Part shown: positions 13,199-28,725 of the stretch, piece by piece
Layout of the letters: every line of letters starts with the position of its first letter
Position numbering within the stretch: position 1 is the first letter of the stretch
Source: Bugula neritina
Taxonomy: Eukaryota > Bryozoa > Gymnolaemata > Cheilostomatida > Bugulidae
NCBI GenBank assembly: GCA_964035545.1
Contig: OZ037770.1
Coordinates: 5,809,662-5,873,661, forward strand
Reading direction: 5' to 3'
Length of the DNA: 64,000 bases
Notes under the pieces: generated by a model
What the model was told of the DNA's origin: nothing
Database searches by the model: none
What the model saw: only the letters and a program-made list of their open reading frames with translations
Translations under genes and position numbers: made by a program

Positions 13199-16100
13199 TT
13201 AAAAAAGATTAAACTCAAACTTTATGAGATGAAGGCATCTGTATTGATGAAATAAATTCTTTTGGCATTTGAGATGATGGCGAATGCAGCAGTTATCGTT
13301 TCGCACATTGCAAAATCCTACAAAAGATTAGGTTTAATTTGAAATAATTATAATTATTTCTTACAAGTTGGAAATTAGTGATTAGATTCTTTTGTTTGAA
13401 TTGTAACTAATGAACAAGATGTATTGTAACTTAATATTTTTTTAAAAAAGTATAATTATGTTTTGTCAAATTACATGCTTATATTAGATGTTGATAATAC
13501 CCTGTAAAAATATGAAAGTAGGTAAATATCCTACAAGCAAAGCAAATTAAATTAAACCACCGAATAGAAACTCTGCATCAAAAGTTTTTATGTAATCAAG
13601 TTGCTAAAACAAACTAATATAAATATTCATGATCAGCTAGTGCTGTAACAGAATATTAAATGTGAGCAATATCTGCAGTCAAAATAACTTTTAGCCTTTC
13701 AATAAACTGCAACTCTGAATACTTGAGCTTAATCCAACAAATGTGGTTTGCCATCTGCTTTGTTACCTCCTATATAACTCGAACCAAATAGCATATGATT
13801 AAAGCAATTCTTGTTTAATGCATACCTAGCCATCCAGTACAGCTGTTAGTAGTACCCCTCAGGCGGACTCTGGTCACACTCCTATAAAAAACTTTGAATT
13901 AAAATAGCAAATATATAATCATTTATACAGACTATATACGAGGGTCAGTCAATAAGTAGTGGGAATTTTGTCATAGCTGTTGTTCTATTTTACCTAGCAA
14001 TTTAATATTTTCAAGACTTCTATAAATTGGAGTTGCCATCACATATCCAGAATTTGATCATTTAAGTGATTCAATTTTTTATATTATTCAAATATAAAAT
14101 GGCCGCGGAGCTGAAAAACTGCGCACTCATAGAGCAAAGAGCTGTTAAAAGATTTTTGACAGCTGAGGGTGCCAGAGCAAGTCTTATACACAGTGGAATG
14201 AAAGAACAATATGGGGAAAACTCTAGATCACAAACAAGCTACTATAGGTAGGTTCATGAATTCAAGCATGAGTGAGAAGACATTACTGATGAGCCAAAAA
14301 GTGGTAGGCCAGTAGATGTTTCAGCTCCTGACACAGTAGCTAAAGTGGAAAAGCTGGTTAAATCCGATAGAAGACTCACTATTGATGATGTTGCTGAGAC
14401 CATGGGCATTTCACATGGTACTGCCCACAATATTGTCCATGAGAAGCTATATGCCTTCAACAAAGTCAGCACACGCTGGGTAGCCAAGATGCTGACTGAT
14501 GTGCACAAAGCAAAGGCGTCTTATGGCTGCCAGAGAGAAGACTCAGAAAAATTGATGAACTGGCTTTGGAGGTGTTAGTACACCCTTCTCATAGTCCAGA
14601 TTTGGCACCAAGTGATTTCCATCTTTTTGGGAGGCAAGCACTTCACTACTGATGCAGCGGTCATTAAAGCTGTGCGCAACTGATTCAGAACCCAGCCGCC
14701 AGAATTTTATTTTGTAGGAATTGAGAACCTTGTAAGAAGGTGAAACAAGTGCATAAAGAAAGAAGAGGGCTATGTTGAAAAGTGAAAAAAGTTGTAAAGC
14801 TTTATCTTATTCTAATAAAAAGTTATAACAAAAGTTCCCACTACTTATTGACTGACTCTCGTAGTATAACAATATTCAACTGTATAATTATATATGATGC
14901 TATAATATGACTAAAATATCAAGTTTTTACTACAGATGATATCTCATCAGTTACATCTTTTCCATCTTTTACATTTATATATAGATTTTAGTTCCTGATT
15001 CAATCTCTTCTTTGCTAAACTTGAAAAACTGACAAGTCCCCAATTATATTGTATAACTGCTTTAACATAAGTACATATTATTATAAGAGGCACCCAAGCA
15101 ATGGAGATTTACACTAGGAATGTTTTGTTGAAACTCATATTTAGAAACTACTATATAGTTTATTTAAACAGTTTATCTAGATGTGCTATAGATAAAAAGA
15201 AAATAATTTTGCAGCAAATACATATAATAAGCTGAATTGTTACTCAATATTTTCTTTACTTTTTAGTAGTTTTTGAATAAATGAAACATTTTGAATAAAA
15301 AGCTTATAAATGGTTAAAAAGAAGTATATATACTTCTTTTTAACCATTTATAAGCTTTTTATTCAAAATGTTTCATTTAATGTCTTGTTGCATAAATATA
15401 TATATTTATGCAACAAGACATTTAGGCTATACTAAATACATTGTTAACAACAGCAAAAAGTACTCACTTTATGACAACATATAATTATTGGAAATAATGT
15501 TGTTGTAGTTTTACATTATAGTATATTATATGAAAATGCTCCATTTCTAAAGAGAAATGTTATCCTAAGATATATACTAATAATGATTTTTTTTTATTAA
15601 AACTCAATTTGGCCACATTTATAAGTTAACAATGTGGCATGCATGCAAGCAATTGAGTTATTTTATTATAACATTTAATTTACTAAAGCTAGATCATAAT
15701 AGGCTGTATTGTTAAGTACGCATTTTTAATATTTTGTATTAACAACCAATTCAATTGATGTACGTATGTTATAGCATAAGGATGTCAAATGCTTCATATA
15801 TCAGATATAAAGCTGCGATGACTGTATATATAAACCTACCTCTTTTCTAGTTCAGGATTGTCATATACCAGAAGCTGACTGTATCCTACAATAAACATTA
15901 TTTGTGGCAGTTGATTAGATAATTTAAACAATATACTCTATATTTTTAAGAGTAGTATATAGTATATACTATTTTAATTTGAAATGGTAAATTCTCCAAA
16001 AACATACTTTGAGACTAAACTATAATTATAATAGATTTATAATATTTTAAGATTTAAATAACTTTATTTAGATAACAGCTATAACACATATTGGTATAAA

Positions 16101-16338
16101 AGCTCTAGACACATACCTAATATTAAGTCATGTTTTTTGCACAAAATTTTAAAAATTACTTTAGGCAATAACTAAAAAAATTAAATAAAGTTTATGTCCT
16201 GTTATTAATCTCCGAGTATTATTTGTCCAATTTGGTATTAAAAAATATTTACAGCTTACCAGTTTTATTTCTGGCCAAGTCACAAAATGCTGACCCTAAA
16301 ATTGTCAACAGAAAAAATATACAGAATATCAGGTTCAT
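13199..16338 (-). CDS. Knottin-type (ICK) secreted peptide precursor, gene C
   Basis: Exons in coding order are 16338-16260, 15885-15840, 13881-13826 and 13317-13199 (79, 46, 56 and 119 nt). Phases are 1, 2, 1; the product is 99 residues. Exon 1 (MNLIFCIFFLLTILGSAF) is the closest paralogue of gene B exon 1. The propeptide ends in E-K-R across the exon 2/3 junction, a good dibasic cleavage site. Cysteine spacing is C-x6-C-x6-CC-x6-C-x9-C, two residues longer in the fourth loop than the paralogues. Exon 4 runs past the homologous stop, adding about eleven residues rich in Phe, Leu and Ile after the last cysteine. Intron 2 carries a mariner copy (13939-14861) and two palindromes. Probably functional, since every junction is intact. 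Confidence 0.85.
13939..14861 (+). mobile_element. Degenerate mariner transposon in gene C intron 2
   Basis: The 27-bp terminal inverted repeats, starting cgagggtcagtcaataag, differ at one position and are flanked by TA on both sides, the target duplication of the Tc1/mariner superfamily. Inside are transposase remnants on the plus strand: an N-terminal helix-turn-helix part (14099-14251, MAAELKNCALIEQRAVKRF), a second helix-turn-helix part in another frame (14345-14578, DDVAETMGISHGTAHNIVHE), and the catalytic-region words HSPDLAPSDFHLF near 14590-14630. Frameshifts and a large internal deletion are present (923 bp against about 1.3 kb for an intact mariner), so it is dead. Confidence 0.93.
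15278..15379. repeat. 102-bp perfect palindrome
   Basis: 51-base arms meet at 15328/15329 in 'gtatatatac' without mismatch. The arm reads from 'taaatgaaacattttg' to 'aaaaagaagtata'. It has no spacer, so it could extrude as a cruciform. It lies in gene C intron 2 and overlaps the next palindrome by one base. Confidence 0.95.
15379..15422. repeat. 44-bp perfect palindrome
   Basis: Arms 'aatgtcttgttgcataaata' plus 'ta' pair perfectly around 15400/15401. It directly abuts the 102-bp palindrome but has unrelated sequence. Confidence 0.95.
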
Positions 16339-16469
16339 TGCTACTTATATAAATCACTAGCGATGCTAAAATAAATTATTTGACAGATTGCAGAAGCTGT
16401 ATGTAGCACTGTGAGTATGTTAAACTGAGGAAGGTAGCAGTGGTACTGCATATTTGTATGGAAATTACA

Positions 16470-17940
<1,471 letters not shown>

Positions 17941-18089
17941 TGTATATGACTGATTGCATGTGTTTGTTATATCACTGTGTTTATTATTTGTTTTTCAGTT
18001 ACAAAAAGTGTTCATGCATCATGCACACATAATTTCAGTTTAAAAACTTAAAACACAGACATGGCATGCAATTTAAAAATCACAAATTT

Positions 18090-19371
18090 TTATTTGAGAC
18101 ATTGATAGTATTCGGCGTCCTTGGGCAACTTGCACGTGAGTCCTGGACAACATTGAGCCGTGAACCCGCAAATCACTAAAACAAACAATGGCAGTACTAG
18201 AGAAAACTATTAGCTATAACATTGCATATCTAAAAATAATGCACAAATGCAAAATATTTTGTAATAAAATAATTATCGCTTGTAAACTTCTTATTGTTCA
18301 TTTCCCTCTTGAAACAATTCTTCAACAGTATACTTTCTTCAACTTATATAATTTAGATATTATCATAAATGCTTATATGACCTGTTATGAATTTATTTAA
18401 TTTAATAAAACTATTATATAGCTATAAGTTTCTATAGTGAACTGATTATCATAATATATAATAAATTTAATATATTTAATTAGAATAAAACAATTATTTC
18501 TTTTTAAATATTGTATACGTAATAAATTATATCAATACCCTAAAAGTTCAACATTGTGTTATAACTGATGCTTACCTTGGCGTGGGGTACATTGCTGTCT
18601 CTTATAGCCTTAAACCTAAAACCACAACAGTTGCATAATAAGAAACAAAATATTAACTAATGCAGTAACTATAACAGTTGTTAAGTAAGCTTAATCAACT
18701 TGACGTGCTAACGGTTGATCAAAAACAGCCTGTTTTACACACACTCAGTGGATGAAAAAACCTAAGTGAATTGAAAAATGTTAAAATTTTGCATAAAAAC
18801 ATTAAAAACCTAAAATTAGACAACTTTACAAACACAACTGTTACTATATTAAAAGCATTGCATATATAGCACCTCTTAGATTTAAATACCTCATAGTAAC
18901 AATAAAGGTGTCATTGTAAAACTCCTGTCATGCTTATTTAATAATAACCAAAGTTCAGTCACACTGATGCTCCTCTATTATGAGAATATAAAACTAAGAA
19001 AATTTTTAAGCAAAAAAATTTAGAACTTATAAGTAAACTCTTTGGCACCATATTATACTTACAAAAGCTTAGAGAGGAAAAGATCATCCTTAGCCAGGTT
19101 AGGTTCAGCTTCTGAAAGTGATGCATTATAATATGTTTTATTATATAAAGTAATATATACAATTATATTTTATTAGCTGCTTTGCTTTCAGTGTTATATA
19201 CAAGCATACTTTCATAATGATCTGACATCATTCAGAAGCAATTTCTCCTTTGTTTAGTTATGCGAGACATATATTTCAAACTAACTTACCAAGTAACTCT
19301 TCTTTCTGAATACTATAACTCACAAGTCCTAATATTGTGAGTGAAACAAGAAAATAAGCAACATACTGCAT
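18090..19371 (-). CDS. Knottin-type (ICK) secreted peptide precursor, gene D
   Basis: Exons in coding order are 19371-19290, 19111-19063, 18598-18576 and 18175-18090 (82, 49, 23 and 86 nt). Phases are 1, 2, 1; the product is 79 residues. Exon 1 is a signal peptide (MQYVAYFLVSLTILGLVSYS). Exon 2 is a charged propeptide (AEPNLAKDDLFLSKL). Cysteine spacing is C-x6-C-x5-CC-x4-C-x10-C. The exon 3 acceptor is uncertain: the stronger site at 18617-18616 would give a 40-nt exon that is out of frame with exon 4, while the site at 18600-18599 restores the frame, the first cysteine and the 23-nt length seen in gene A. I chose the latter. No dibasic site is obvious in the propeptide. Function unknown. 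Confidence 0.75.
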
Positions 19372-19419
19372 TTCTAGTCTTGGTGCAATATAATAAGAAC
19401 TTTATTTATAATTTTAATA

Positions 19420-20200
19420 ATAACAATACTTTTTCAGATATGTAATACAGTTAAGGGAAAGTTGTTTGAATACTTCAAAAAATGCCAAGCTTGTGATAGT
19501 TATGAGCTAAGCTACAGTTATATATCAGCTGGGAACAATGGGTTGGTTCTTAAACAATCCTCTAGTCCTTAAAATGTTTATTATTATTATTTGTTTATTT
19601 AGTTAATTGATTTCCTTAGCATCTGATCAGCTTGTAAAATTTTGAAGCATTTTAGTATTAAATGATAGCATAAACTTGCTATAAAAATATTTGAAAAATT
19701 CAACAACAGCTTATTTGGTACAATAATGAAACTATTGTTTTTATGGAAAAGGCTTTAATAAACAGGAAATTGTCTTCTATTGTCTTTTTACAAAGTTTCA
19801 AATAACATATTAGTCATGCGTTTCCTTTCTTTCTTTAGCAAATGATAGCATTATGCACAACAATGTAGGTCTAGGGTTCATTTTTTATAAATTAGTATTT
19901 GTGCCATTGTTTAACATATTTTTTTAAAAACAATGCTGTAATTAATGACTATAATATTCAAGCGCATATTATGTGATTAAAACTGTTTCGTTAAACTGCT
20001 GTAAGTTATATAGATTATACTGATTGCTGCAACTGCACGATCACTAATTTGCACTAATTTTTTTTTATGGTGACTTTCCTTACTAAATGCATTCAAAGTT
20101 TTATACTCAACTTATTTATTTGACTTAACAATTGTAAAACTTGGAAACGCATTCGTGTAGTTGTAATATTCAAAGGAGGGCAAAATACAAAATACCCAGA
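19420..20200. other. Intergenic spacer between divergent genes D and E
   Basis: Nothing recognisable; the orientation of the knottin-type family switches somewhere between here and 21250. Confidence 0.35.
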
Positions 20201-20249
20201 AGTTTCTATAAATAATGTGAGTTCACCTTATACGTAATTGCTAAAGACT

Positions 20250-20459
20250 ATGTATTTTAAACTATTGTTTCTGTTTGTACTTTTGCTATATATAGTTCCG
20301 CATTCACCATTATCTTGGAAAAGTGTTGTAATAATGCCTGCAGTTGCATCCCTAAAGCATAATCAAATAAAAAATCTGTATACATATCAATATATTGGCA
20401 TAAATGAGAAAAGTAATTGCATGACTCAAATTTCTGAATGTAGCATTGGTATCAATTAA
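20250..20459 (+). CDS. Possible small secreted protein, single exon
   Basis: A 69-residue open frame starts MYFKLLFLFVLLLYIV, a typical hydrophobic signal peptide, and ends with two cysteines (SNCMTQ and SECSIG). A 'tataaata' word at 20207-20214 lies about 40 bases before the ATG, and 'aataaa' at 20526-20531 follows the stop. These three together make a small gene possible. In AT-rich DNA a Phe/Leu-rich frame of this length can arise by chance, and it shows no knottin pattern. Its position between peptide genes D and E is suggestive only. Confidence 0.3.
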   Translation: MYFKLLFLFVLLLYIVPHSPLSWKSVVIMPAVASLKHNQIKNLYTYQYIGINEKSNCMTQISECSIGIN

Positions 20460-21129
20460 TATAAAAAAACTTGTATATTCATATTTTAGAAATTATTCCT
20501 TATAATTATGGTGATTAAAGCTTTTAATAAAGTTTTTTTAGTGATGCAAGAAATTTTAGAGAAATTTTCATTCATGTAACTGCTGTTGTGTCCCAGCATA
20601 CCTATATAAACTATGTAGTTGACAAATCAAAAAACATTTCGTAATTTTACTGAATTGTTAAAATCGTTAAGCTGCTGTGGGTACAGCTAAGCTAAATTAA
20701 TAAATAATCTCCATTGACTCTTTTATTTATTACTACCAATTTTACTCTCACTCTGTAAAATATAATATACACAAGTATTAACAGTTTCTCTGACAAACAC
20801 GTGAAGCAAGCCTAATAATTCTTAAAATTCAGTTTTTTCCTGAATAATACTTCATCATGTTACTTTTGTTTCATTCTATTAAAATTGCTTTTTGTGGCAG
20901 GTGAGTTGTGCTTTTTTTTAACAATTAGACATTGCACAATTACATAACAAATTGTTTCCTTTCAAATTTTTATATTGTTGTGATATCTCACACGCTAATA
21001 ATATATAATATACCATTATTTTATTTATTCATCATATTTATATTTTTGTCAGACACTTCAAAGAATAATTGTATTTTTTCCTGTATATGGGAAAAACACA
21101 ATATATTATAACAGCTGCAGTTTTCAACC

Positions 21130-21190
21130 TATATAAAAGGCACTACACCTGATTATTTAATTATCATAGTGTTTAGGTTCAGTATATAAG
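21130..21190 (+). promoter_or_regulatory. Putative TATA elements of gene E
   Basis: 'tatataaaag' at 21130-21139 and 'gtatataag' at 21182-21190 both precede the ATG at 21250. The second would give a short 5' UTR of about 40 bases. Motif evidence only. Confidence 0.4.
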
Positions 21191-21249
21191 CTTGCTATAC
21201 CACTCAGGTTAATCTTTCAGTAAGAATTGTGATAATTTTGTTTGCAACA

Positions 21250-24200
21250 ATGAGAACAATATTTTTTACAGTTTTGCTTTTGGCAAACTTAGCGTTTGTT
21301 GTTGGGTATAATCCTTCGACTTTAGAATTAATCCAAAGTAAGTTTTTTAAAAATATACTTACAACATGCTGTGTAATCTTTCAATTAAATACTAATTTCT
21401 TGCAGTATTTTCATGTTTATGCTTTATACATCATAAGAATTATAAAAATATTTATTCATCCAAAAATATGTTATAACAGTCATTGGAAAAAAATTATTTA
21501 TATATATATTATATATATATAAATATAGGTTAAATTTTTAAACAAGATGCAAAGCCACACTTTTACTTATTTGTTTTGAATTAATTACACGTAAACCTGC
21601 TACTTTCTATCCTTAATTTTGACAACACAAAATAAGATTGCAATTTGAACTACAGATATTTGAATTTTTTAGCTTTGAAACATGTTTACAAATGCATAGA
21701 GGCACCACAAGAACTAGTGTAAGTACAAAATATTTTTATAAATTGTGCTTTAATTATATTATACATATACACTATGTAAAGTTAGCACTGAACATAATTA
21801 ATTTCAGCAGTGTAAAGTAATGTAGTGTAATGAATACATAATAGTTAATCAAGCATTCAGCGTTTCGTTATACATACGTTCCACTCAAATAGGTTATTGC
21901 ATCACGTGATTCCCGCCTACGCACCGATGGCTAGTTGTAAATTTATTAATTAGATAACAGCACACTCTCGCTCATTGGCTGTGGCTTAACGCTTAGGCAG
22001 CCCGGATGTTTGAGTGCAGACGTTGACCCTACAGTTAGTAGAACAGTAGCGATGCAAGCTTATCACATCAATAACATCAATTTTAAATGATATAATTAAT
22101 TAAATACAAGTGAATTTAAATTGGAATTGATTTAAAGAGGCACAGGTTAGTTTTGTCCTTCAGTATTTGTAATAATTGGAAGCTTTCCTTAAGTATTTTT
22201 ATCTATTTTAACTATAAGAATAACAATTTGGTTTATTAAACATGTTTATAAGTTTGACAATTTTTAGAATGCCAGTGTGGTCAGTGCATGATAGAATGTA
22301 TGGCTATGTGTTTACTTCATAATAGATTTCTCATAAATTACAAATTCTTAAGGCAGGCTCTCCAGTGATTGATTAGTTTGTCACTGGATAGTATTCTAAT
22401 TGGCAGTTGAAGCCTTATTTTTACACTTACAGTATTTTAATGCAGCTACTAATTTAGGTGAACATTGAATATAAGTTTTAATCTCTGTCTATGGGCTATA
22501 CATTCATTCTTACTAATTGTCTTAACGTTTGTCTAATTGCAGTTATCACTTAATGTCTTTTTTTATTATAGTTTAATATTTTTTAGTAGACCTGTAATAT
22601 CGTTTCATAGAAACAAACTCACTCTAGCTAGCCACTAAAAGAAGGCAAGAGGTGATTAATTCAAGATCTGTTTATATGTTTGAACATTTTACAATTTCAT
22701 GAATAATTTATGTTTGTTTTATTTAAAAAGCCGTTATAGTTGCATATATTAATAACCTACTTTTACAGTTTCTTACTGCAGTTGGAATACGTAAAAATAA
22801 AGTTACGAACACCAACACCAGTACAACTCATCTATAGTTAGTGGCGACGCTACACACTATAATATACTATGTATAAAAGTACAGTGCAATTTAAAACATA
22901 ATATTTTCTGTAAAGATAAAGATAAAGTTAATTGATAAGCATGTGAACAGCTGTTAAACTTGTTTCATTTTTGAGAACAACTATACTAGTATGTGTTTGC
23001 GCAACATAAACTTTTTGTAGGAATACTTCAACTTTATTATTATACATATGTTATAGTTTCACAATTAGAAAAGACAACTTCTAATTATTGTAAAATTAAA
23101 AAATCTGTTGCGATAGTTGAGAAAAGTGCATTGATAATTTATGATGAGCAATATATTGTTCCTTCACTAGCTCTTGTTTTAACAAGATGAAATGCCATTT
23201 ATTGCACAGGATAGTTAAGGGCATCCTCACTAAGAATATCATAAATTTCTCTCAAAATGTAGTTCGGGTTCTTGAATAATATTGCTCTGCGGGTGGCATG
23301 CGTGTTGCCTACTTGTAATTGTTTAGCCTAAGTTTAAACTACAACCAATAAGCAGCAACCTGCGTTAGGGCTGCGTTATCTATCAACATTACATTATTGG
23401 TGCTACATAAACAAAGTACAAAGCAAGCTATTCATTATAGCCTGCCAGCTAGCTAGCCTGTAATTATTATGTATAGGCGCCAATATCTTCTCATCCCTAC
23501 GTGCTCAGTGAAGCGTGAAGTGCTGCGCGCTGCTAGTTTCTTATGAGAAAATATGGCATTTTCAGTGTATAAATCACCAATTTATGAGCAATCTAGCAGA
23601 GTTATTGAAAAAAGAAAAAAACTTACACTGGAGAAATATCTTAGGATTCCAGCAGTGCAATTTTTATTCAGATATCATGTTTTGCTGCTGAGATATTTTA
23701 CTGGTACTGAAGTCAGCTTTTCAGGCAAAATTTGCCAAAATTGGGCAGTTTTTTGTCTATAACTTCGCAAAAAAAATGAAAATTGAAATTTCCAAAAAAC
23801 TTACACTGGAGAAAAAGAAGATGATTTACAACATAGTTTTAAAAATTTTGACTCTAGCACATTTAGGTGAGATTTTATTTTACTGGTACTGAATTCTTAT
23901 ATGATTACAATGCAAACCTCAGCAAGGCAGTTGCAGCTAAAAGGTTGCCCTTAACTATCCTGTGTGTGTAATTTAGTTCCAAATTTAGTTGTACAAAATA
24001 AATCTTTCATAAACTGTCACAGAGTTTGGTTAGTGTCTTCTCATCGCTTTTTGTTTTTTCAGAGATATGACAATAAAAAATTTGAAAATGTATGGAACCA
24101 TTTGCCAGAAATTTTGGCGTAAGTATGTGGAGAGAAATTATTACCATTTGTTAGAACTTTAATTGAAGGGGCCTTGAATATAATGTTTGGTAATCATGAC

Positions 24201-24459
24201 CAATAAATACAATTATATGTAAACCCTTGGAGCAGATTTTTCAATAATATATAATATAGAAAAATATATATGGAATTTCAAATATATCTATATAGATGTA
24301 AATTAAAAATGTTTTGAATGTTTAATTATGGTATTTTTGTTGTTGTTTATTTGAGCTTTTATTTTGTATTTTGTAGATAATTGTCAATTTGACAAAAACT
24401 GTTGTAATCAATACCGATGTCAGCCTACTGCCTACGGAAACAAAATTTGTGTCCCTTGA
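21250..24459 (+). CDS. Knottin-type (ICK) secreted peptide precursor, gene E
   Basis: Exons are 21250-21337, 21673-21718, 24063-24118 and 24377-24459 (88, 46, 56 and 83 nt). Phases are 1, 2, 1; the product is 90 residues. Exon 1 is a signal peptide (MRTIFFTVLLLANLAFVVG). Exon 2, exactly 46 nt as in A-C, encodes a propeptide segment with an additional cysteine (HVYKCIEAPQEL). Exon 3, 56 nt as in B and C, ends with the first framework cysteine, and exon 4 has the other five. Spacing is C-x6-C-x5-CC-x4-C-x9-C. It is the only member on the plus strand and has the longest intron (2.3 kb), which contains repeat R2 copy 2 and a 760-bp MITE ending 99 bases before exon 3. All splice sites are intact; target unknown. 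Confidence 0.83.
21775..22860 (+). repeat. Interspersed repeat R2, copy 2
   Basis: Diverged homologue of 3470-5025 lacking both the inserted MITE and the 17-bp minisatellites. It lies wholly in gene E intron 2 and so postdates or spread with the gene. Confidence 0.75.
23205..23964 (+). mobile_element. 760-bp MITE (family R3), copy 1, in gene E intron 2
   Basis: Terminal inverted repeats 'cacaggatagttaagggca' / 'tgcccttaactatcctgtg' are perfect over 19 bases. A 755-bp relative in the opposite orientation lies at 38450-39204, and diverged relatives are nested in the elements at 54353 and 61651. No transposase is encoded; the frame at 23553-23762 is not conserved between copies. Short size and clean inverted repeats identify a non-autonomous DNA transposon of unassigned superfamily. 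Confidence 0.88.
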
Positions 24460-25410
24460 TACTTTCTTTCTACGGACAACCTTAAAGTTACTGTATATAT
24501 ACCTGATTTCTAAGTCAATAACACAATTTTGAAATTCTTCACAGTCATTGATCTTAGCAAATAAATTGAATGAAGCAGCTTTCATATCAAATAAAAGTTA
24601 TACAAACATTTACTAATAAGTTTTTCTTATAAAGATCTAAATTATCACAACATAACCCAATTATAAATATAAAGAATTCTTCTGCACTAAATGCAAAAGC
24701 AAACAACTGAACAAACATGCATCAAGTGCTGGTAACTTATCTCACCATATAATTGAGTTCTTGTAAATACAAAATTGATAAATATCTTTATAAAAACCAT
24801 CTGAAACTTGTACAACTATAGCAGCTCAATAAACTACACTATGCAACTCTTAAATACAGACGTGGTGGATTGGTTCCTACTTGAGCTATTAAAACATAAA
24901 ACTAAGTTAGCAATATTCAAGAAACTTTAGAAGACTGCATTTGAAGGCCAAACAACCAAACGATGATGGAACTCCTTTGCCTAATTATTAATGCTCTTGC
25001 GCATGCTGGTGGCATAATGCGCTGTAGGACCCTGAATATAACTTGATTGGTTGTTAGTAAGTTCTTTCACTCATGTGCCATTTTCAACCCAGTCCAAATA
25101 CCTCGGAACGCATACTGTAGTTTTATGAGCATGACATCTAAATAATTAGAAATTGCTACAACTACTACTAACGATATACCGCTCTTGCTACCACCCTACC
25201 ACTAATCCGACAAGTACCACTACGGCTACTACTACTATAGCACTATGAATATCACCACTATCACTATTGCTATTTTAACTACATACTACTATCACCACGT
25301 TGTATCACCTACATGTATGATTGAAAAGATTGTTTTGGAGGCATTAATAGAGTGAAAATATGTTATCCTTCACTCTGATTGGCTTATTAGTAAAAATACT
25401 TTTATGAAAA
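24460..25410. other. Spacer between gene E and peptide-like gene F
   Basis: Presumed gene E 3' UTR, then AT-rich sequence with a loose trinucleotide-like stretch of act/acc/cta words at about 25155-25310. No exons recognised. Confidence 0.35.
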
Positions 25411-25497
25411 ATTTGCCTATAAAACTTTGCAACAACAACTATTGCTATATGAAGACTCAGGTACCTTTTGGCTTCTCATTCTACAGCCAGTTGGAAC

Positions 25498-25993
25498 ATG
25501 AAGATATACAAAGGAATTGGGGTCTTGGCTGCAATGGCATTGGTTACAGGTCTTGTCCAAGGAGCAATTTATGGTAAAGGCTTTATCACTCACATTTATA
25601 TTCATGCATTTCTAATATTTCAATAAGTTGCATTTTTAAATTAGGAATTCAAGAGTTTAGGCCTAACACATAACGTACAACTATAAATGTGCCTTCTTAG
25701 AAATCAGTCAATTTTTTTCATTTAAGGCAAATTTTATTAAATAATTGTAAGTTTATGCTATGTCAGAAAAGTTTTTTATTAACTAAGCAATATTAATATT
25801 ATTTAAAAAGAGATTTAATAAAATACCATAATACGCTCATTTGCAGGTCTACAGAAATATATGGTGTTACATATAAAAATTTTAATATATTTTGGTTTTT
25901 TCCATAAGGTTCTGATCCTAAGAGAGATTTATTCAGCATGTTGAAGTTGGAGTTGATCAAACGAAAATTGAAACGACAATTAAAAATTGTGAG
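25498..25993 (+). CDS. 5' part of a secreted peptide gene F (3' end unresolved)
   Basis: Exon 1 at 25498-25573 encodes a signal peptide (MKIYKGIGVLAAMALVTGLV) and ends in phase 1 at a gtaaag donor. Exon 2 at 25909-25993 continues in phase with a Lys/Arg-rich stretch (LELIKRKLKRQLKIV) holding several dibasic sites, and ends in phase 2 at a gtaaac donor. The phase order 1 then 2 is that of the knottin-type genes, and 'ctataaaac' at 25418-25426 is a plausible TATA box. I could not find a convincing final exon. One candidate is 27217-27251, which has an acceptor, phase 2 to 1 and one cysteine. No CC-containing exon follows, so it is probably not a knottin. Product unknown. Confidence 0.45.
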
Positions 25994-26579
25994 GTAAACT
26001 CAAACATAAAATTACCTACTTGTATGCACAACATCTACCTGTTTGCCCGTGTGATATTTACCTACTTAGTAATAAAATGCATGCCTTGTTTTAAATGCAC
26101 TTTAAAAAAATGTGAACCAAAGTCATTCATAACTCGATAGCATTTTGCAATTGTCCCTTTGCATAAGACAGCTTATATATAAGGCACCACAATATGATAT
26201 TATTTAACCAGGGAAGATACAGATAAAATTAGGCATTCAATCAGAGAGCCTATTTTAAAGTTAAGAAGTACAATGCCAAACATTTTGAATAATCAGATAT
26301 AACTAACAGTGATTTCAGTGTCTAATACTTCAACTTTAGGAGCTTTGTGACCTGATGTCATGTGTTTTATGTGTCTATGATTAGAAATTTATCTCGACTA
26401 CTAATTTTTGCTACAGCTCTTATCATCTATTTCCTAATAAAAAGTACAATATCAACGATTCAGAAGAAGGATTCAAAAATAAGAGAAAGTTGTTTACAGA
26501 TTTTTGTCCTTTATGCGTTCTCTTCAATCTCCCATCTTGTAAGTTAAGGCTTCATAACATTTGCTTATTATATATGGGG

Positions 26580-28700
<2,121 letters not shown>

Positions 28701-28725
28701 GGTTAGTATAATTGTAAAAGGCAAG

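Noticed and set aside
25909..26390. Terminal exon for gene F at 26341-26385 (ELCDLMSCVLCVYD)
   Set aside because: It needs phase 0, reachable only by a poorer donor inside exon 2; three cysteines without a known pattern are not enough.
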